This document shows positions 1-11,906 of a DNA stretch of 64,000 nt, piece by piece (the stretch's first letter is position 1; every line of letters starts with the position of its first letter). A model generated the notes under the pieces. It had not been told where the DNA came from. It saw nothing but the letters and a program-made list of their open reading frames with translations, and did not search any database. The DNA comes from Mesostigma viride (Eukaryota > Streptophyta > Mesostigmatophyceae > Mesostigmatales > Mesostigmataceae). Location of the stretch: NCBI GenBank assembly GCA_009746045.1, contig RPFO01000002.1, forward strand, positions 2,446,506 to 2,510,505, written 5' to 3'. The translations under genes were made by a program, and so were the position numbers.

Positions 1-90
1 GGCCATGAAGCTCAAAGGTTCTCCCCACATTCTAAAGATCGTGCAACGATTGCTCCGTGCAAACGTTCCACCCCGTAGCACAGCAAGGAA

Positions 91-358
91 TACTTGTCAA
101 AATACACCAAGGAATATATACACAAGGATATACACAAGGAATACTTGTCGATATACACAAGGAATATATACACAAGGATATACACAAGGAATACTTGTCG
201 ATATACACAAGGAATATATACAGAAGGATATACACAAGGAATACTTGTCGATATACACAAGGAATATATACAGAAGGATATACACAAGGAATACTTGTCG
301 ATATACACAAGGAATATATACACAAGGATATACACAAGGAATACTTGTCGATATACAC
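91..358. repeat. 50 bp minisatellite in a glutathione reductase intron
   Basis: About 5.3 copies of a 50 bp AT-rich unit; the marker TACTTGTC recurs at 91, 142, 192, 242, 292 and 342. It lies in the intron after the last visible glutathione reductase exon (487-570). Open frames across it are repeat shadows. Confidence 0.93.
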
Positions 359-486
359 CAAGGGAACGAAGACTGGTAAGGGCAAATGTACACTGCTGGC
401 TCCTGGGAGGGAGGGTGACTGGCCCCAACAGGGTCGCGCCATGTGGCGCAGCGGGCACGGGTCACCGGTGCAGGCCCGACGCGTAC

Positions 487-3400
487 CGTAGCGGGATGGG
501 CTGGCGGAAGACGATATCGACGTGCGCCCCGAACCCGCGCATGATGGACGCCATCTCCACCGCGATGTAGCTGCGACGTTAGCACAGGGTTCAGCGCGGT
601 GTCAGCGTGGCATGGCATCAGCATGATGTCAGCGCGGCAAGGGCACGCCAACCAGTGCGGGCATCCTTACAATCCCAATAAGACAATGTCCACAAGGACA
701 TGGCTGCACAGGCCCAGCAAAGCAGTGGTTGAGGCATGGATGGTTGGCGCCATGCGGAGATGCTGGTGACACGAGTGCCGACATGCATGAAAACGGAAGG
801 CGACATATTGAGGGGCACGCCCAGGGATTGCAGGGACGGCGGTGCAAGCACGTTGGTGGTGCAAAGCATGGTGGTGGCGGGCACATACCCGCTGCCGAGC
901 ACGATTATCTTCTGGGGCAGCACAGGGAGGGAGAGCAGGTGGTCCGACGTGATGCCCAGCTCCTGCACACGCGCATGCCCACGGGAACCGCGCACGGACA
1001 TGTCAGTGCACAGCACACACGCGCCCACAGGAACCGCACCCACATGCAGCACACAAACACAAACACGTAGCGTGTGCAGACGTGCAGGAACCATTACTGG
1101 CACATTGCATGGCGCGGGACGCTTTGGCGGGGAAGGGAATAGGGCAGGACAAGGCATGGCGCAGGGGACAAGGGGAAGGGCAGGACAAGGCACGGGGCAG
1201 GGGACAAGGGGAAGGGCAGGACAAGGCATGGGGCAGGGGACAAGGGGAAGGGCAGGACAAGGAATGGGGCAGGGGACAAGGGGAAGGGCAGGACAAGGCA
1301 TGGGGCAGGGGACAAGAGGAAGGGCAGGACAAGGCATGGGGCAGGGGACAAGGGGAAGGGCAGGACAAGGCATGGGGCAGGGGACAAGGGGAAGGGCAGG
1401 ACAAGGAATGGGGCAGGGGACAAAGGGAAGGGCAGGACAAGGAATGGGGCAGGGGACAAGGGGAAGGGCAGGACAAGGAATGGGGCAGGGGACAAGGGGA
1501 AGGGCAGGACAAGGAATGGGGCAGGGGACAAGGGGAAGGGCAGGACAAGGAATGGGGCAGGGGACAAGGGGAAGGGCAGGACAAGGCACGGGGCAGGGGA
1601 CAAGGGGAAGGGCAGGACAAGGAATGGGGCAGGGGACAAGGGGAAGGGCAGGACAAGGCACGGGCAGGGGACAAGGGGAAGGGCAGGACAAGGAATGGGG
1701 CAGGGACAAGGGGAAAGGCAGGACAAGGAATGGGGCAGGGGACAAGGGGAAGGGCAGGACAAGGCACGGGGCAGGGGACAAGGGGAAGGGCAGGACAAGG
1801 AATGGGACAGGGGACAAGGGGAAGGGCAGGACAAGGCACGGGGCAGGGGACAAGGGGAAGGGCAGGACAAGGAATGGGGCAGGGGACAAGGGGAAGGGCA
1901 GGACAAGGCATGGGGCAGGGGACAAGGGGAAGGGCAGGACAAGGCATGAGGCAGGGGCAAGGGGAAGGGCAGGACAAGGCATGGGGCAGGGGACAAGGGG
2001 AAGGGCAGGACAAGGCATGAGGAAGGGGACAACGGGGAGGGCAGGACAAGGCATGGGGCAGGGGACAACGGGAGGGCAGGACAAGGCATGGGGCAGGGGA
2101 CAAGGGGAAGGGCAGGACAAGGCATGAGGCAGGGGCAAGGGGAAGGGCAGGACAAGGCATGGGGCAGGGGACAAGGGGAAGGGCAGGACAAGGAATGAGG
2201 CAGGGGACAACGGGGAGGGCAGGACAAGGCATGGGGCAGGGGACAACGGGGAGGGCAGGACAAGGCATGGGGCAGGGGACAAGGGGAAGGGCAGGACAAG
2301 GCATGAGGCAGGGGCAAGGGGAAGGGCAGGACAAGGCATGGGGCAGGGGACAAGGGGAAGGGCAGGACAAGGCATGGGGCAGGGGACAACGGGGAGGGCA
2401 GGACAAGGCATGGGGCAGGGGACAACGGGGAGGGCAGGACAAGGCACGGGGCAGGGGACAAGGGGAAGGGCAGGACAAGGCATGAGGCAGGGGCAAGGGG
2501 AAGGGCAGGACAAGGAATGGGGCAGGGGACAAGGGGAAGGGCAGGACAAGGAATGGGGCAGGGGACAAGGGGAAGGGCAGGACAAGGAATGAGGCAGGGG
2601 ACAACGGGGAGGGCAGGACAAGGCATGGGGCAGGGGCCAACGGGGAGGGCAGGACAAGGCATGGGGCAGGGGACAAGGGGAAGGGCAGGACAAGGCATGA
2701 GGCAGGGGCAAGGGGAAGGGCAGGACAAGGCATGGGGCAGGGGACAAGGGGAAGGGCAGGACAAGGCATGGGGCAGGGGACAAGGGGGAGGGCAGGACAA
2801 GGCATGGGGCAGGGGACAAGGGGAAGGGCAGGACAAGGCATGGGGCAGGGGACAAGGGGAAGGGCAGGACAAGGCATGGGGCAGGGGACAAGGGGAAGGG
2901 CAGGACAAGGCATGGGGCAGGGGACAAGGGGAAGGGCAGGACAAGGCATGGGGCAGGGGACAAGGGGAAGGGCAGGACAAGGAATGGGGCAGGGGACAAG
3001 GGGAGGGCAGGACAAGGCACGGGGCAGGGGACAACGGGGAAGGGCAGGGGACAAGGGGAAGGGCAGGACAAGGCATGGGGCAGGGGACAAGGGGAAGGGC
3101 AGGACAAGGCATGGGGCAGGGGACAAGGGGAAGGGCAGGACAAGGCATGGGGCAGGGGACAAGGGGAAGGGCAGGACAAGGCATGGGGCAGGGGACAAGG
3201 GGAAGGGCAGGACAAGGAATGGGGCAGGGGACAAGGGGAAGGGCAGGACAAGGAATGGGGCAGGGGACAAGGGGGAGGGCAGGGGACAAGGGGAAGGGCA
3301 GGGAAGGAGACAGACTCCTCGTCACCCGGCACCACGGGTGCACACATGCCCCCTTTGATGGCCGGGCCTTGAACAGGCGCCGCGGGGCACATGCTTGGGG

Positions 3401-6400
3401 GGCTCGACGAGGCCCACCCATCCTGAAACACCACCAGTCCACCAGGGATCTGCGCTTGCAACCAGTCAGTTCGCCCAGGCACCCGGGGCGCTCACCTTGC
3501 CAGGGATGTCCAGGTACGACGCACGGCCACCCGTGCAGATGAGGATGTACTTGGTGGTGAGCGTGCGCTGCTCCGCGACAGCGCCGCTCTCGGTGTAAGT
3601 GGTCACCTGCCGCCGCCAGGTGGCGCGCCAGCAGGCCATGAGCGGGCGCGGGCAGCGGCACACAGGCAGATGTCACACGCAAGGTGGACGTCTTCGATCG
3701 CAAGCATCCCAAGTGTTGCAGGTGCCAGGATACTGGTGGCGCAGTGGTTGCAGGACATCCATGTCGCTGGCATGAGCACAATAGTGTCCATAGGGGCTCC
3801 CCAGGCTGTCACGAGCGCAGGCTGGCCAGTGCTCGACGTGACAACCGGAACACACAGCATGCATGAGCTGCCTGCGGACGTTCGGTAAGGCACCAGCACC
3901 CCCGTGATTACGTCGCCCGCACATGAACACCGCCGCTTTCGCTACCCCTGGCTCTCAACACTACAGCCACAGCACATGCACAATTGTAGCCGCCACTACC
4001 TCCCCCTCCCCCATCTCCCTAGCTTACAGCTCAAGGGTGTTGAAAATGATCGGCCCGGCAGATCCCGCGCCGTTGGGCGCCTCACCCTCCAAAGGTTTCG
4101 ACCAACAGCCACCGGGCTCTTTGCCACCCACCTCGACGGTGCACCTTTCCACCCACCTTGACGGTGTTCTTGTCCACCAGGGACCCCTGTCCCTGGATGA
4201 CAGTGACGCCAGCGTTGCCCAGGATGCGACCGTACACGCCGTTCAGCCGTGTGATTTCTTTGGTCTGGCACACGCCACGCGAGCACGACCCACGAGGATG
4301 CATGCGAGCATGATCCACGAGCATGCATGCATGCACGAGCGCATGCACACGCAGTAGTAGAGGCACAGTGCAAGTGATTGGCATCAACTGCTTCAAGGCA
4401 GCATGACCAGATCGGCCACGGAGAGCCAACCAAAGACTTAACAATAGCGTTCCATTCGACATATGCGACACCACACTTGACAAAGCTACAGCTTTAACCC
4501 GACCAGCAACGGCAAATCATTCCTGACAAACCACACAACGCTTCTCGAGTAGACATTCCCCGCAGATATCAAGCGCGGGAGGACTTGCACTACAAAAGCA
4601 TGGGAAGACTTGCACCACAAAGGCAGCAGCAATGCCTCAACGTTTCCGGCAGACCTCAAGGCGAATGGCAAACCATTTCTTATGTGTAATCAGACATGGC
4701 CCTACGATGGGAAGTGCCAACGCCATTTGTCCCACTGAAGAATATAGGCCGCGCGCGGGGTCAGCGCAGCGGCACGCCCACCTTTTTGTCCATGAGCTTG
4801 GCCCAGTCGACCGTGGGAGTGCCGCCCAAGTCCCAGCCGTATCCCTCCGCGTCCTTCCATTCCGCCAGCCAGGGGTGTGGGGGATCGGCACAGTTTTCCA
4901 CAGCCACCACAAGAAGGACCCCACCAGATAAGTGGCAAGCGGTGGTAAGGGCAAGCGCGAGGGGCCACAGGGCAGGGCATGTGCCGTCGCTGCCGTGCAG
5001 ATGCCAGCAGCAACTGCGTCCCTGTGCCTCAAGCTGCCTGCGCACATGCATGTCCCACACCGAAACCGATCAAGGGCCGGTAGAGCCCACACGCGGGCGG
5101 TGGCACGCAACAAAACACCAGCCTGGGAATGGGGCAACATTCCATGAGACAAGCAACGCAGGGCAGAAATCTGGAGAGTCCGGACCATGATAGAACGAGC
5201 CTGCTGTTTTCATATTCGCATCCGTCGAGTCATTCAGGATGATGAATATGAATGATGATGGAGATTGACAGAATTGGAACTGAATAGCCCGGTACGCTAA
5301 CACTACTACTAAATACTGAATAGCCCGGTACGCTGACACTACTACTAAATACTGAATAGCCCGGTACGCTAACACTACTACTAAATACTGAATAGCCCGG
5401 TACGCTAACACTATGGCTGGCCCGGTACGCTAACACTATGGCTGGCTGACATTCAGAGCGAGACCTAGACGGTTTAGCAAAAAGCAAACTCACGTAATCA
5501 GTGCATTTGTTCCTAGCCGCCAGGAGTGTCCGGTTGTAAGGCCGCTGCTGCGATCGCTCTCCTGCCATATTAATAGATGTAACTATGCTATATAGTAGTA
5601 TTTTAACTTATTGGCATCCACGGAAAAGCCCCCCGCCTGCAGTTCATGCCAAGAAACTACGCGCCAGCACCTACCCCGCCTCCACCCACGTCCCACCCGT
5701 ACGACATGGCTCTACCGCCGCAATTCGCATGCAACCAAACCAACCGATTCCCATGGCCAGACCGGCAAACAGCGCCAACAATCAGGGTACCGCATGGACA
5801 CAGGTGGGAAAAGTGCAGGAGTTACACACAGATATGGCATTCGGCAGCAATACACAGTATGGGCCCACTGGGGGCAGCTGTCAGGGTGCTTGCGCAGCAT
5901 GTAAGTCAGCCCACACGTGACTAGCGCATGAGCACGACAGAATGCGTCCCACGCAGCATGCCGTGAAGTACCGAACATGACAAGCAAATGGCTGCAACAT
6001 TGCCCATGGCCCACCAACAACGGCTCCACACCCTGGTACGATCAACAAGTCACCATAACCAGCCACTGAACCCAGTCAACACAACGCGCTCCATTTACAA
6101 ACACGATGGTCACCGCCACGGTTCCATGCTGCGTTGTCACACATGCCCATGCCCTGGCATGCAAACCACATCCCCACCTCAAAGTCGGAGCGGAAGGCGC
6201 CACCATACATAAGCAGCTTCTTGGGCACGCAACCGCGCAGCACGCAGCTGCCAGGTGGTGGCATACGGTGGCGTATGGTGGCACCGACGCACAGAGTTGA
6301 GCAAGAATGGGCAGAAAGGCCGGCATGAGATGCAGCTGCCATGTGGCAACACAAAAGCAGCCAGCCTGCATGTACATGTAGACAGGCCAAGGCTGCGTGC

Positions 6401-8819
6401 GTGCCGGTGGGGATCTGTTGGCGCAGCCACGCAGGTGCTTGCCAGGGAGCGCTCCCCTTGCCCCACCCTGCCGCAGCGCTCCCCTTGCCCCACCGTGCCC
6501 CAGCTCTCCCCTTGCCCCACCCTGCCGCAGCCCTCCCCTTGCCCCACCGTGCCGCAGCGCTCCCCTTGCCCCACCCTGCCGCAGCGCTCCCCTTGCCCTA
6601 CCGTGCCGCAGCGCTCCCCTTGCCCCACCCTGCCGCAGCCCTCCCCTTGCCCCACCGTGCCGCAGCGCTCCCCTTGCCCCACCCTGCCGCAGCACTCCCC
6701 TTGCCCCACCGTGCCGCAGCGCTCCCCTTGCCCCACCGTGCCGCAGCGCTCCCCTTGCCCCACCCTGCCGCAGCCCTCCCCTTGCCCCACCGTGCCGCAG
6801 CGCCCCCCTTGCCCCACCATGCCGCAGCACTCCCCTTGCCCCACCGTGCCGCAGCGCTCCCCTTGCCCCACCGTGCCGCCGCGCTCCCTTGCCCCACCAT
6901 GCCGCAGCGTGCCCCACCCTGCCGCAGCACTCCCCTTGCCCCACCGTGCCGCAGCGCTCCCCTTGCCCCACCCTGCCGCAGCGCTCCCATTGCCCCACCG
7001 TGCCGCCGCGCTCCCCTTGCCCCACCATGCCGCAGCGTGCCCCACCCTGCCGCAGCACTCCCCTTGCCCCACCGTGCCGCAGCGCTCCCCTTGCCCCACC
7101 CTGCCGCAGCGCTCCCCTTGCCCCACCGTGCCGCAGAGCTCCCCTTGCCCCACCGTGCCGCAGCGCTCCCCTTGCCCCACCCTGCCGCCGCGCTCCCCTT
7201 GCCCCACCATGCCGCAGCGTGCCCCACCCTGCCGCAGCACTCCTCTTGCCCCACCGTGCCGCAGCGCTCCCATTGCCCCACCGTGCCGCAGCACTCCCCT
7301 TGCCCCACCCTGCCGCAGCGCTCCCATTGCCCCACCGTGCCGCAGCGCTCCCCTTGCCCCACCATGCCGCAGCACGCCCCTTGCCCCACCATGCCGCAGC
7401 ACGCCCCTTGCCCCACCGTGCCGCAGCACTCCCCTTGCCCCACCCTGCCGCAGCGCTCCCTTGCCCCACCCTGCCGCAGCACTCCCCTTGCCCCACCCTG
7501 CCGCAGCACTCCCCTTGCCCCACCATGCCGCAGCACGCCCCTTGCCCCACCATGCCGCAGCACGCCCCTTGCCCCACCGTGCCGCAGCACGCCCCTTGCC
7601 CCACCGTGCTGCAGCGCTCCCCTTGCCCCACCGTGCCGCAGCGCTCCCCTTGCCCCACCGTGCTGGGTGTGTCACGATCGACATGGCAGGCACCCGCACG
7701 AGCTACCAGCGCAATATGAGGGGCAAGCGCCACATGTGGGGACCCCAAAGTGGGCCACCAGCAGGAATTGCCAGAGTAGATGTGGCTTGCCGTCTGATAT
7801 TGCCTTCCAGGGCGTGCACCAAGTGGTGCATCCGTTCCCTCATCGGGCACAGGTGGCATGGTGCATCCGTGCGCATGCGGAACAGTGATGAGGGGGGCAC
7901 GGGGAGAGGCTCCCCCCTTGGTGGCACGAGGGAAAAAGGGGTGTAGGAGTTGTAGATGATGTGTTGGACACCATATTGACCACTGCACATGGTATTATTA
8001 TAAAGGGTATACAAATAATATGGACCGCCAACTGCCCAAAGCAGCGATCAGGCCAGTGAGGAGGCCAACTGCCCGACATCGGCAAGCTGCCATGGTATCC
8101 AGGGCAACTCTCTCCCGTATCCATGACCCTTTCGATCCATCGTCCATAATGGTGTCAACATTTCAAAAGACTCGGTAAGCCTGAAGGATCCACGCAATCT
8201 CCTTTCGCTCAGCGATGTTGCAGCCAAGCAGCTGTGGGAGGTGTACTGTAGCAGTTCCGTTGAGACCTTATGCCAACAGCACCCTGCTGCGTTCACACTT
8301 TATCCACTACTTAACGTGCAATGACGAACAGCTAGGACCCACAGAAGAAAATAAGGTCATAGTCGCCGACAGGTATTCCAGGCAGACATGCCGGGATGCG
8401 ACTGGACAAATAGGGACCAGCGCAAACAACGTAATTGTACTTACGTGCCCCCGAGTCCTCCCGTAATCTCCGAGCTTACGGGGTCGAAGGGCATTTCGAT
8501 AACGGCCACCTGCGAATTCCATTCAATCGCAGATAAGCGGAGGTAAGGAATACGTTCCCACGTTCCCCCCAGGTAAAAAAGGGGGTGGGGGGGAGAGCGG
8601 GTAGCCAAAAGTACAGATAACGCTTCCAGACAAAGAAATTAAAATTGAAATGGTACACCAACCCGGCCATTCTCTGGAACATGTCTCCTGTGACAGTGCA
8701 TCACGCACCTTAGCACCGGCTTCCGCCGCTCGCCTGGAAGCCCGGACGCCACCACTCCCCCCACCAATACAGATAAGATCCCAATCGAAGTTATCATCAT
8801 GCGTGTAGGATTTCGCCAT
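487..8819 (-). CDS. GR: Glutathione reductase, N-terminal half, 8 exons, runs off the left edge
   Basis: Reduces glutathione disulfide with NADPH through FAD. Exons on the minus strand: 8819-8709, 8509-8445, 6247-6178, 4853-4782, 4264-4157, 3606-3496, 962-889, 570-487. All introns are GT-AG and all phases agree, giving about 232 residues of a protein usually near 480-500. Visible motifs: FAD-binding GGGSGG in exon 1; redox-active CVLRGC with VPKKLL in exon 3, matching the plant CVIRGC form; CTGGRAS in exon 6; and the NADPH-fold GSGYIAVE split across exons 7 and 8. The ATG at 8819 gives MAKSYTHDD directly before the FAD fold, so no transit peptide is encoded here; a cytosolic form, or an unseen upstream exon, is possible. 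The C-terminal half, including the interface domain, lies outside the window. Introns 2, 6 and the one after exon 8 hold minisatellites. The family call is strong; the start is less certain. Confidence 0.93.
1132..3305. repeat. 36 bp minisatellite, about 60 copies, in glutathione reductase intron 6
   Basis: Unit of 36 bp, GGGGACAAGGGGAAGGGCAG followed by GACAAGGCATGGGGCA, with a few variants (CATGAGG, GGAATGGGG, ACAACGGGGAGG) that recur in blocks. It fills most of the intron between exons 3606-3496 and 962-889. Because 36 is divisible by 3, several frames stay open for up to 950 codons on both strands; these are not genes. Confidence 0.96.
6450..7665. repeat. 27 bp minisatellite, about 45 copies, in glutathione reductase intron 2
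   Basis: Unit CTCCCCTTGCCCCACCSTGC plus CGCAGCG, 27 bp and so frame-preserving. Variants such as GTGCCGC, CTGCCGC and ATGCCGC alternate, and a shortened block (CGCAGCGTGCCCCACC) recurs, which suggests duplication of higher-order segments. It lies between exons 8509-8445 and 6247-6178. Confidence 0.95.
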
Positions 8820-9215
8820 TCCAGATATAGATGCAAGGAGTAAGGATTACTGCGTACTATCCAGTGAACAGGAGGTTGTCTCCGCTTTTTTTTTTTTGGC
8901 ACCTCCACAACCTTTCCTACCGAAACACGTACGCCATGTGCTTGCGTAATCTTTTCTGGACCGAGTCTGTGTCGACACGTGCTCACGAGGACAGCGGGGT
9001 CAACCGAATGAACCGATGCGGGTCCAACCGGGAGAAGCGCGACTAGACTACATAATGGGTCGTCGTACTATATACTATATAAGACTCGAGTAGAGTCCAC
9101 TGCTTGCTCTTTGCGTTATGTTGGATACCCGAACAACGATGTCGCCATCCATGATATCCGGCCCTCTGCCGATATGATACTGTCGGGGTATGACCGGCGT
9201 GGGATCCAACTGAAC
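8820..9215. other. Intergenic 5' side of glutathione reductase
   Basis: About 400 bp upstream of the glutathione reductase start codon on the minus strand, so the promoter and 5' UTR probably fall here. A run of 12 T's lies at 8886-8897. No convincing TATA box or defined operator was seen. Confidence 0.4.
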
Positions 9216-9714
9216 TGAACTCGACTGAACGGGGTCTCCATACTCCATCGATACTTTTTACTTACGCCAACCGGACACTGGACAGGCGGGCGGGGGGCCA
9301 ATATTTGCTGACTGCAGGACCACACTCGAGTCTCGGGGGGACGCAGAATCGACAATTAATCCCAAAGATTTACTGTAGTCGGGGTAAAATTGGCTCTTTT
9401 TTAGCAAATTAGCAAATTAGCGGAGGCGGGGGCCGAGATTAATTAAGAGGTACCTTGAAATGAACTCGACTGAACGGGGTCTCCATACTCCATCGATACT
9501 TTTTACTTACGCCAACCGGACACTGGACAGGCGGGCGGGGGGCCAATATTTGCTGACTGCAGGACCACACTCGAGTCTCGGGGGGACGCAGAATCGACAA
9601 TTAATCCCAAAGATTTACTGTAGTCGGGGTAAAATTGGCTCTTTTTTAGCAAATTTAGCAAATTAGCAAATTAGCGGAAGGCGGGGGCCGAGATTAATTA
9701 AGAGGTACCTTGAA
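9216..9714. repeat. Tandem duplication of a 245 bp unit
   Basis: Copy 1 runs 9216-9460 and copy 2 runs 9461-9714. They are nearly identical; copy 2 carries a few extra bases in the AGCAAATT stretch. Each unit ends with the outer end of the inverted-repeat element that starts at 9689. The near identity points to a recent event. Confidence 0.85.
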
Positions 9715-10297
9715 ATTAAATAAGACGCACACCTCTATCGAGATATATGTTCGGAGGCGAATTTCTATTGGCGTTAATTTGTAGTATTGTACGAAAACAT
9801 GTCAAGGGTGACGGAAAGAAGGACTTATGTTCCAATTCAATTCAATGCACGACGGTATTGGACGGAGTTCCCGGTCTGGCAAGCGGATTTTGGATCTCAC
9901 GTTCAGAAAAGGGCTTGGGTACACGACGCGGCGCGACGTACGTTGTAAAATGGCTCGCAGAAAAGGAACCGTGGCGACTATTTGGCGCCGCGTCGGTCTT
10001 GACGTTGTTTGCTCCGTTGGATCTGCATCTACGGCGTTCGTGGGTTGTTTCGAAACCCGGTCGATGAGATTTTACGGAGAAGTAGGGTATATAAGTGATC
10101 TTTATTGTTTTCTTGATATAAGTGATCCTTTTTTGACCAAGCGGTGAACTGAATGTAGAAGTCGGAATAAATTATACGGTCTGACACGTTGTCGTACTAT
10201 ACTACAACTTAACGCCAATAGAAATTCGCCTCCAAAAATATATCTGGATAGAGGCGTGCCTCTTATTTAATTTCAAGGTACCTCTTATTTAATCTCG
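9689..10297. mobile_element. MITE-like element with about 105 bp terminal inverted repeats
   Basis: The left arm (9689-9795) and the reverse complement of 10193-10297 align over about 105 bp with roughly ten mismatches; both begin CGAGATTAA and share AAGAGGTACCTTGAAATTAA. The interior of about 400 bp holds two overlapping 106-residue frames (9747-10067, 9827-10147) that match nothing I recognise. No clear target duplication was found. A non-autonomous DNA transposon is the best reading. Confidence 0.7.
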
Positions 10298-10427
10298 GGC
10301 GGCGCCCTCCGGGAGTCGGGGTAAAATTGGTTAATTTGTAAACTGGGGACAACCTAGTCGGGGTAAAATTGGCTCTTTTTTAGCAAATTTAGCAAATTAG
10401 CAAATTAGCGGAGGCCGGGGGGCGAGA

Positions 10428-10628
10428 TTAATTAAGAGGTACCTTGAAATTAAATAAGACGCATGCCTCTGTCGAGATATATGTTTGGAGGCGAGTTTCT
10501 ATTGGCGTTAATTTGTAGTATTGTACGACAACTGTCAAGGGTGACGGCATGTACTGAAATCGCGGATACTTTCTAGATCGATTGCGCATTCGACGGTTAA
10601 AAGGCAGAGCTGCGGTTGAAAGTACTGT
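10428..10628. repeat. Single-arm copy of the 9689 element
   Basis: Begins GAGATTAATTAAGAGGTACC and follows the left arm of the element at 9689-10297. It then continues through AACTGTCAAGGGTGACGGCA and an extension shared with the copy at 10739. No matching right arm follows, so this is a solo arm or a deletion product. Confidence 0.7.
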
Positions 10629-10738
10629 ACGTGGGGGGGACGGTGTTACAACGGGGGGGGGACGCATTTATGGGGGGGGGGGACGGTGTTACAACGGGGG
10701 ACGGTGTTACAACGGGGGGACGGTGTTACAACGGGAGG
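10629..10738. repeat. Short G-rich tandem repeat
   Basis: Several copies of a 17-18 bp unit, GGGGACGGTGTTACAAC, with variable G runs (up to ten). It sits between two arm copies of the inverted-repeat family. Confidence 0.8.
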
Positions 10739-10985
10739 GCGAGATTAATTAAGAGGTACCTTGAAATTAAATAAGACGCATGCCTCTATCGAGATATATG
10801 TTTGCAGGCGAGTTTCTATTGGCGTAAATTTGCAGTATTGTACGACAACTGTCAAGGGTGACGGCATGTACTGAAATCGCGGAAGTGGCGCGGAGACGTT
10901 TCTACTTTCTAGATCGATTGCGCATTCGACGGTTAAGAGGCAGAGGTGCGGTCGACTGGCAGTACTGTACGACGGTGTTGGACGG
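10739..10985. repeat. Second single-arm copy of the 9689 element
   Basis: Same sequence family as 10428-10628, with about 30 extra bases (GAAGTGGCGCGGAGACG...) and a longer 3' extension ending in ACGGTGTTGGACGGAATTTC. That extension resembles the interior of the 9689 element near 9850. Confidence 0.7.
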
Positions 10986-11906
10986 AATTTCCGGTTAGCG
11001 ATGCGGTCTAAAGCTTTGCATGTCACGTTGTCGGATCTTAGCCCTTGCGTCGCGCTGTGCTGTGGCGAACTTATTCTCCGCCGTCAGATTGCACCGTCGA
11101 TGAGCGTCGATGCTCGTCGATGAACCCAACGCAAGCCATGTGACGAAAAGAAGTAAAAATTGGTGCGGCGGCCTCTACGGCTGAGTTTGGTCAAGTACGC
11201 AACTTGTAGCCCGGCGACTCCACGTAGAGCAGTCCGCAGGTAGTCCGCCGGCGTTAATTTGTTAATTTTGTTAATTTGTAAACTGGGGACAACCTAGTCA
11301 GTAAAAAAATGTAGTCGAGACTGCTGAAGGGAGTAAGAATGCATTATTTTGCCATTTTGTGCCGAATTTGTGGATAACATTGAATCAGCTGTGTGTTGAA
11401 TCATGTAACAAGCCTACAAATACTGATCGATCTCATGTTGACGGGTAACCGTAGGAAATGTCTATGCTGCAGATGGCTGCTATTGAAGCAAACATAATTC
11501 TTTCCGTCATAGAACAATGATGCACATTGTTTGTATACGTGGGGGCCGCCGCCCAGTTAATTTTGCGAAGCCTGGTTTTGCCACCGGGAAATTGCCCTCG
11601 GACTGGAAAGTGACAGGTAAATTGAAAATGTAACTAGCAGAGCATCAACTTAGCTGCTTTCCTGGTGTATTGCTGTAGTCATTTGGCGTACTGAGCCTTG
11701 CCGACGTAGTCAGCATGCTTCTGCCCACAGAGCCCGCGATCCAGCGTTTTGTGAGAAGGCGGTTCACCTACTTCGCTAGGCGCGTGTTTTCGGCACACTG
11801 GCAGGAGCAGGCGCGCTCTTGCCGCTAAAAACCGCTGGAAACCGCTGGAAACCGCAGTGGGGTGCTCTGGTTAGACCCTGAGAGTGAGCTTTTTGTTCGG
11901 TTCAGC
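10986..11906. other. Intergenic, probable upstream region of the ankyrin gene
   Basis: No gene recognised. It holds GTTAATTTGTAAACTGGGGA near 11270, shared with 10320, so part is older repeat debris. The last few hundred bases before the ATG at 11907 probably include the ankyrin gene promoter; no TATA box is obvious. Confidence 0.35.

Noticed and set aside
618-3781. Open frames of 312-954 codons on both strands, Pro/Leu/Cys-rich or Gly/Arg-rich
   Set aside because: They are translations of a 36 bp minisatellite; several frames are open at once and real glutathione reductase splice sites place the array in an intron.
6042-7988. Frames of 330-648 codons with Gly/Ala or Pro-rich repeats
   Set aside because: Translations of the 27 bp intron minisatellite; only 6178-6247 within them is a real exon, in the minus direction.
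9747-10147. Transposase of the 9689 element
   Set aside because: Two overlapping 106-codon frames, neither with catalytic motifs.
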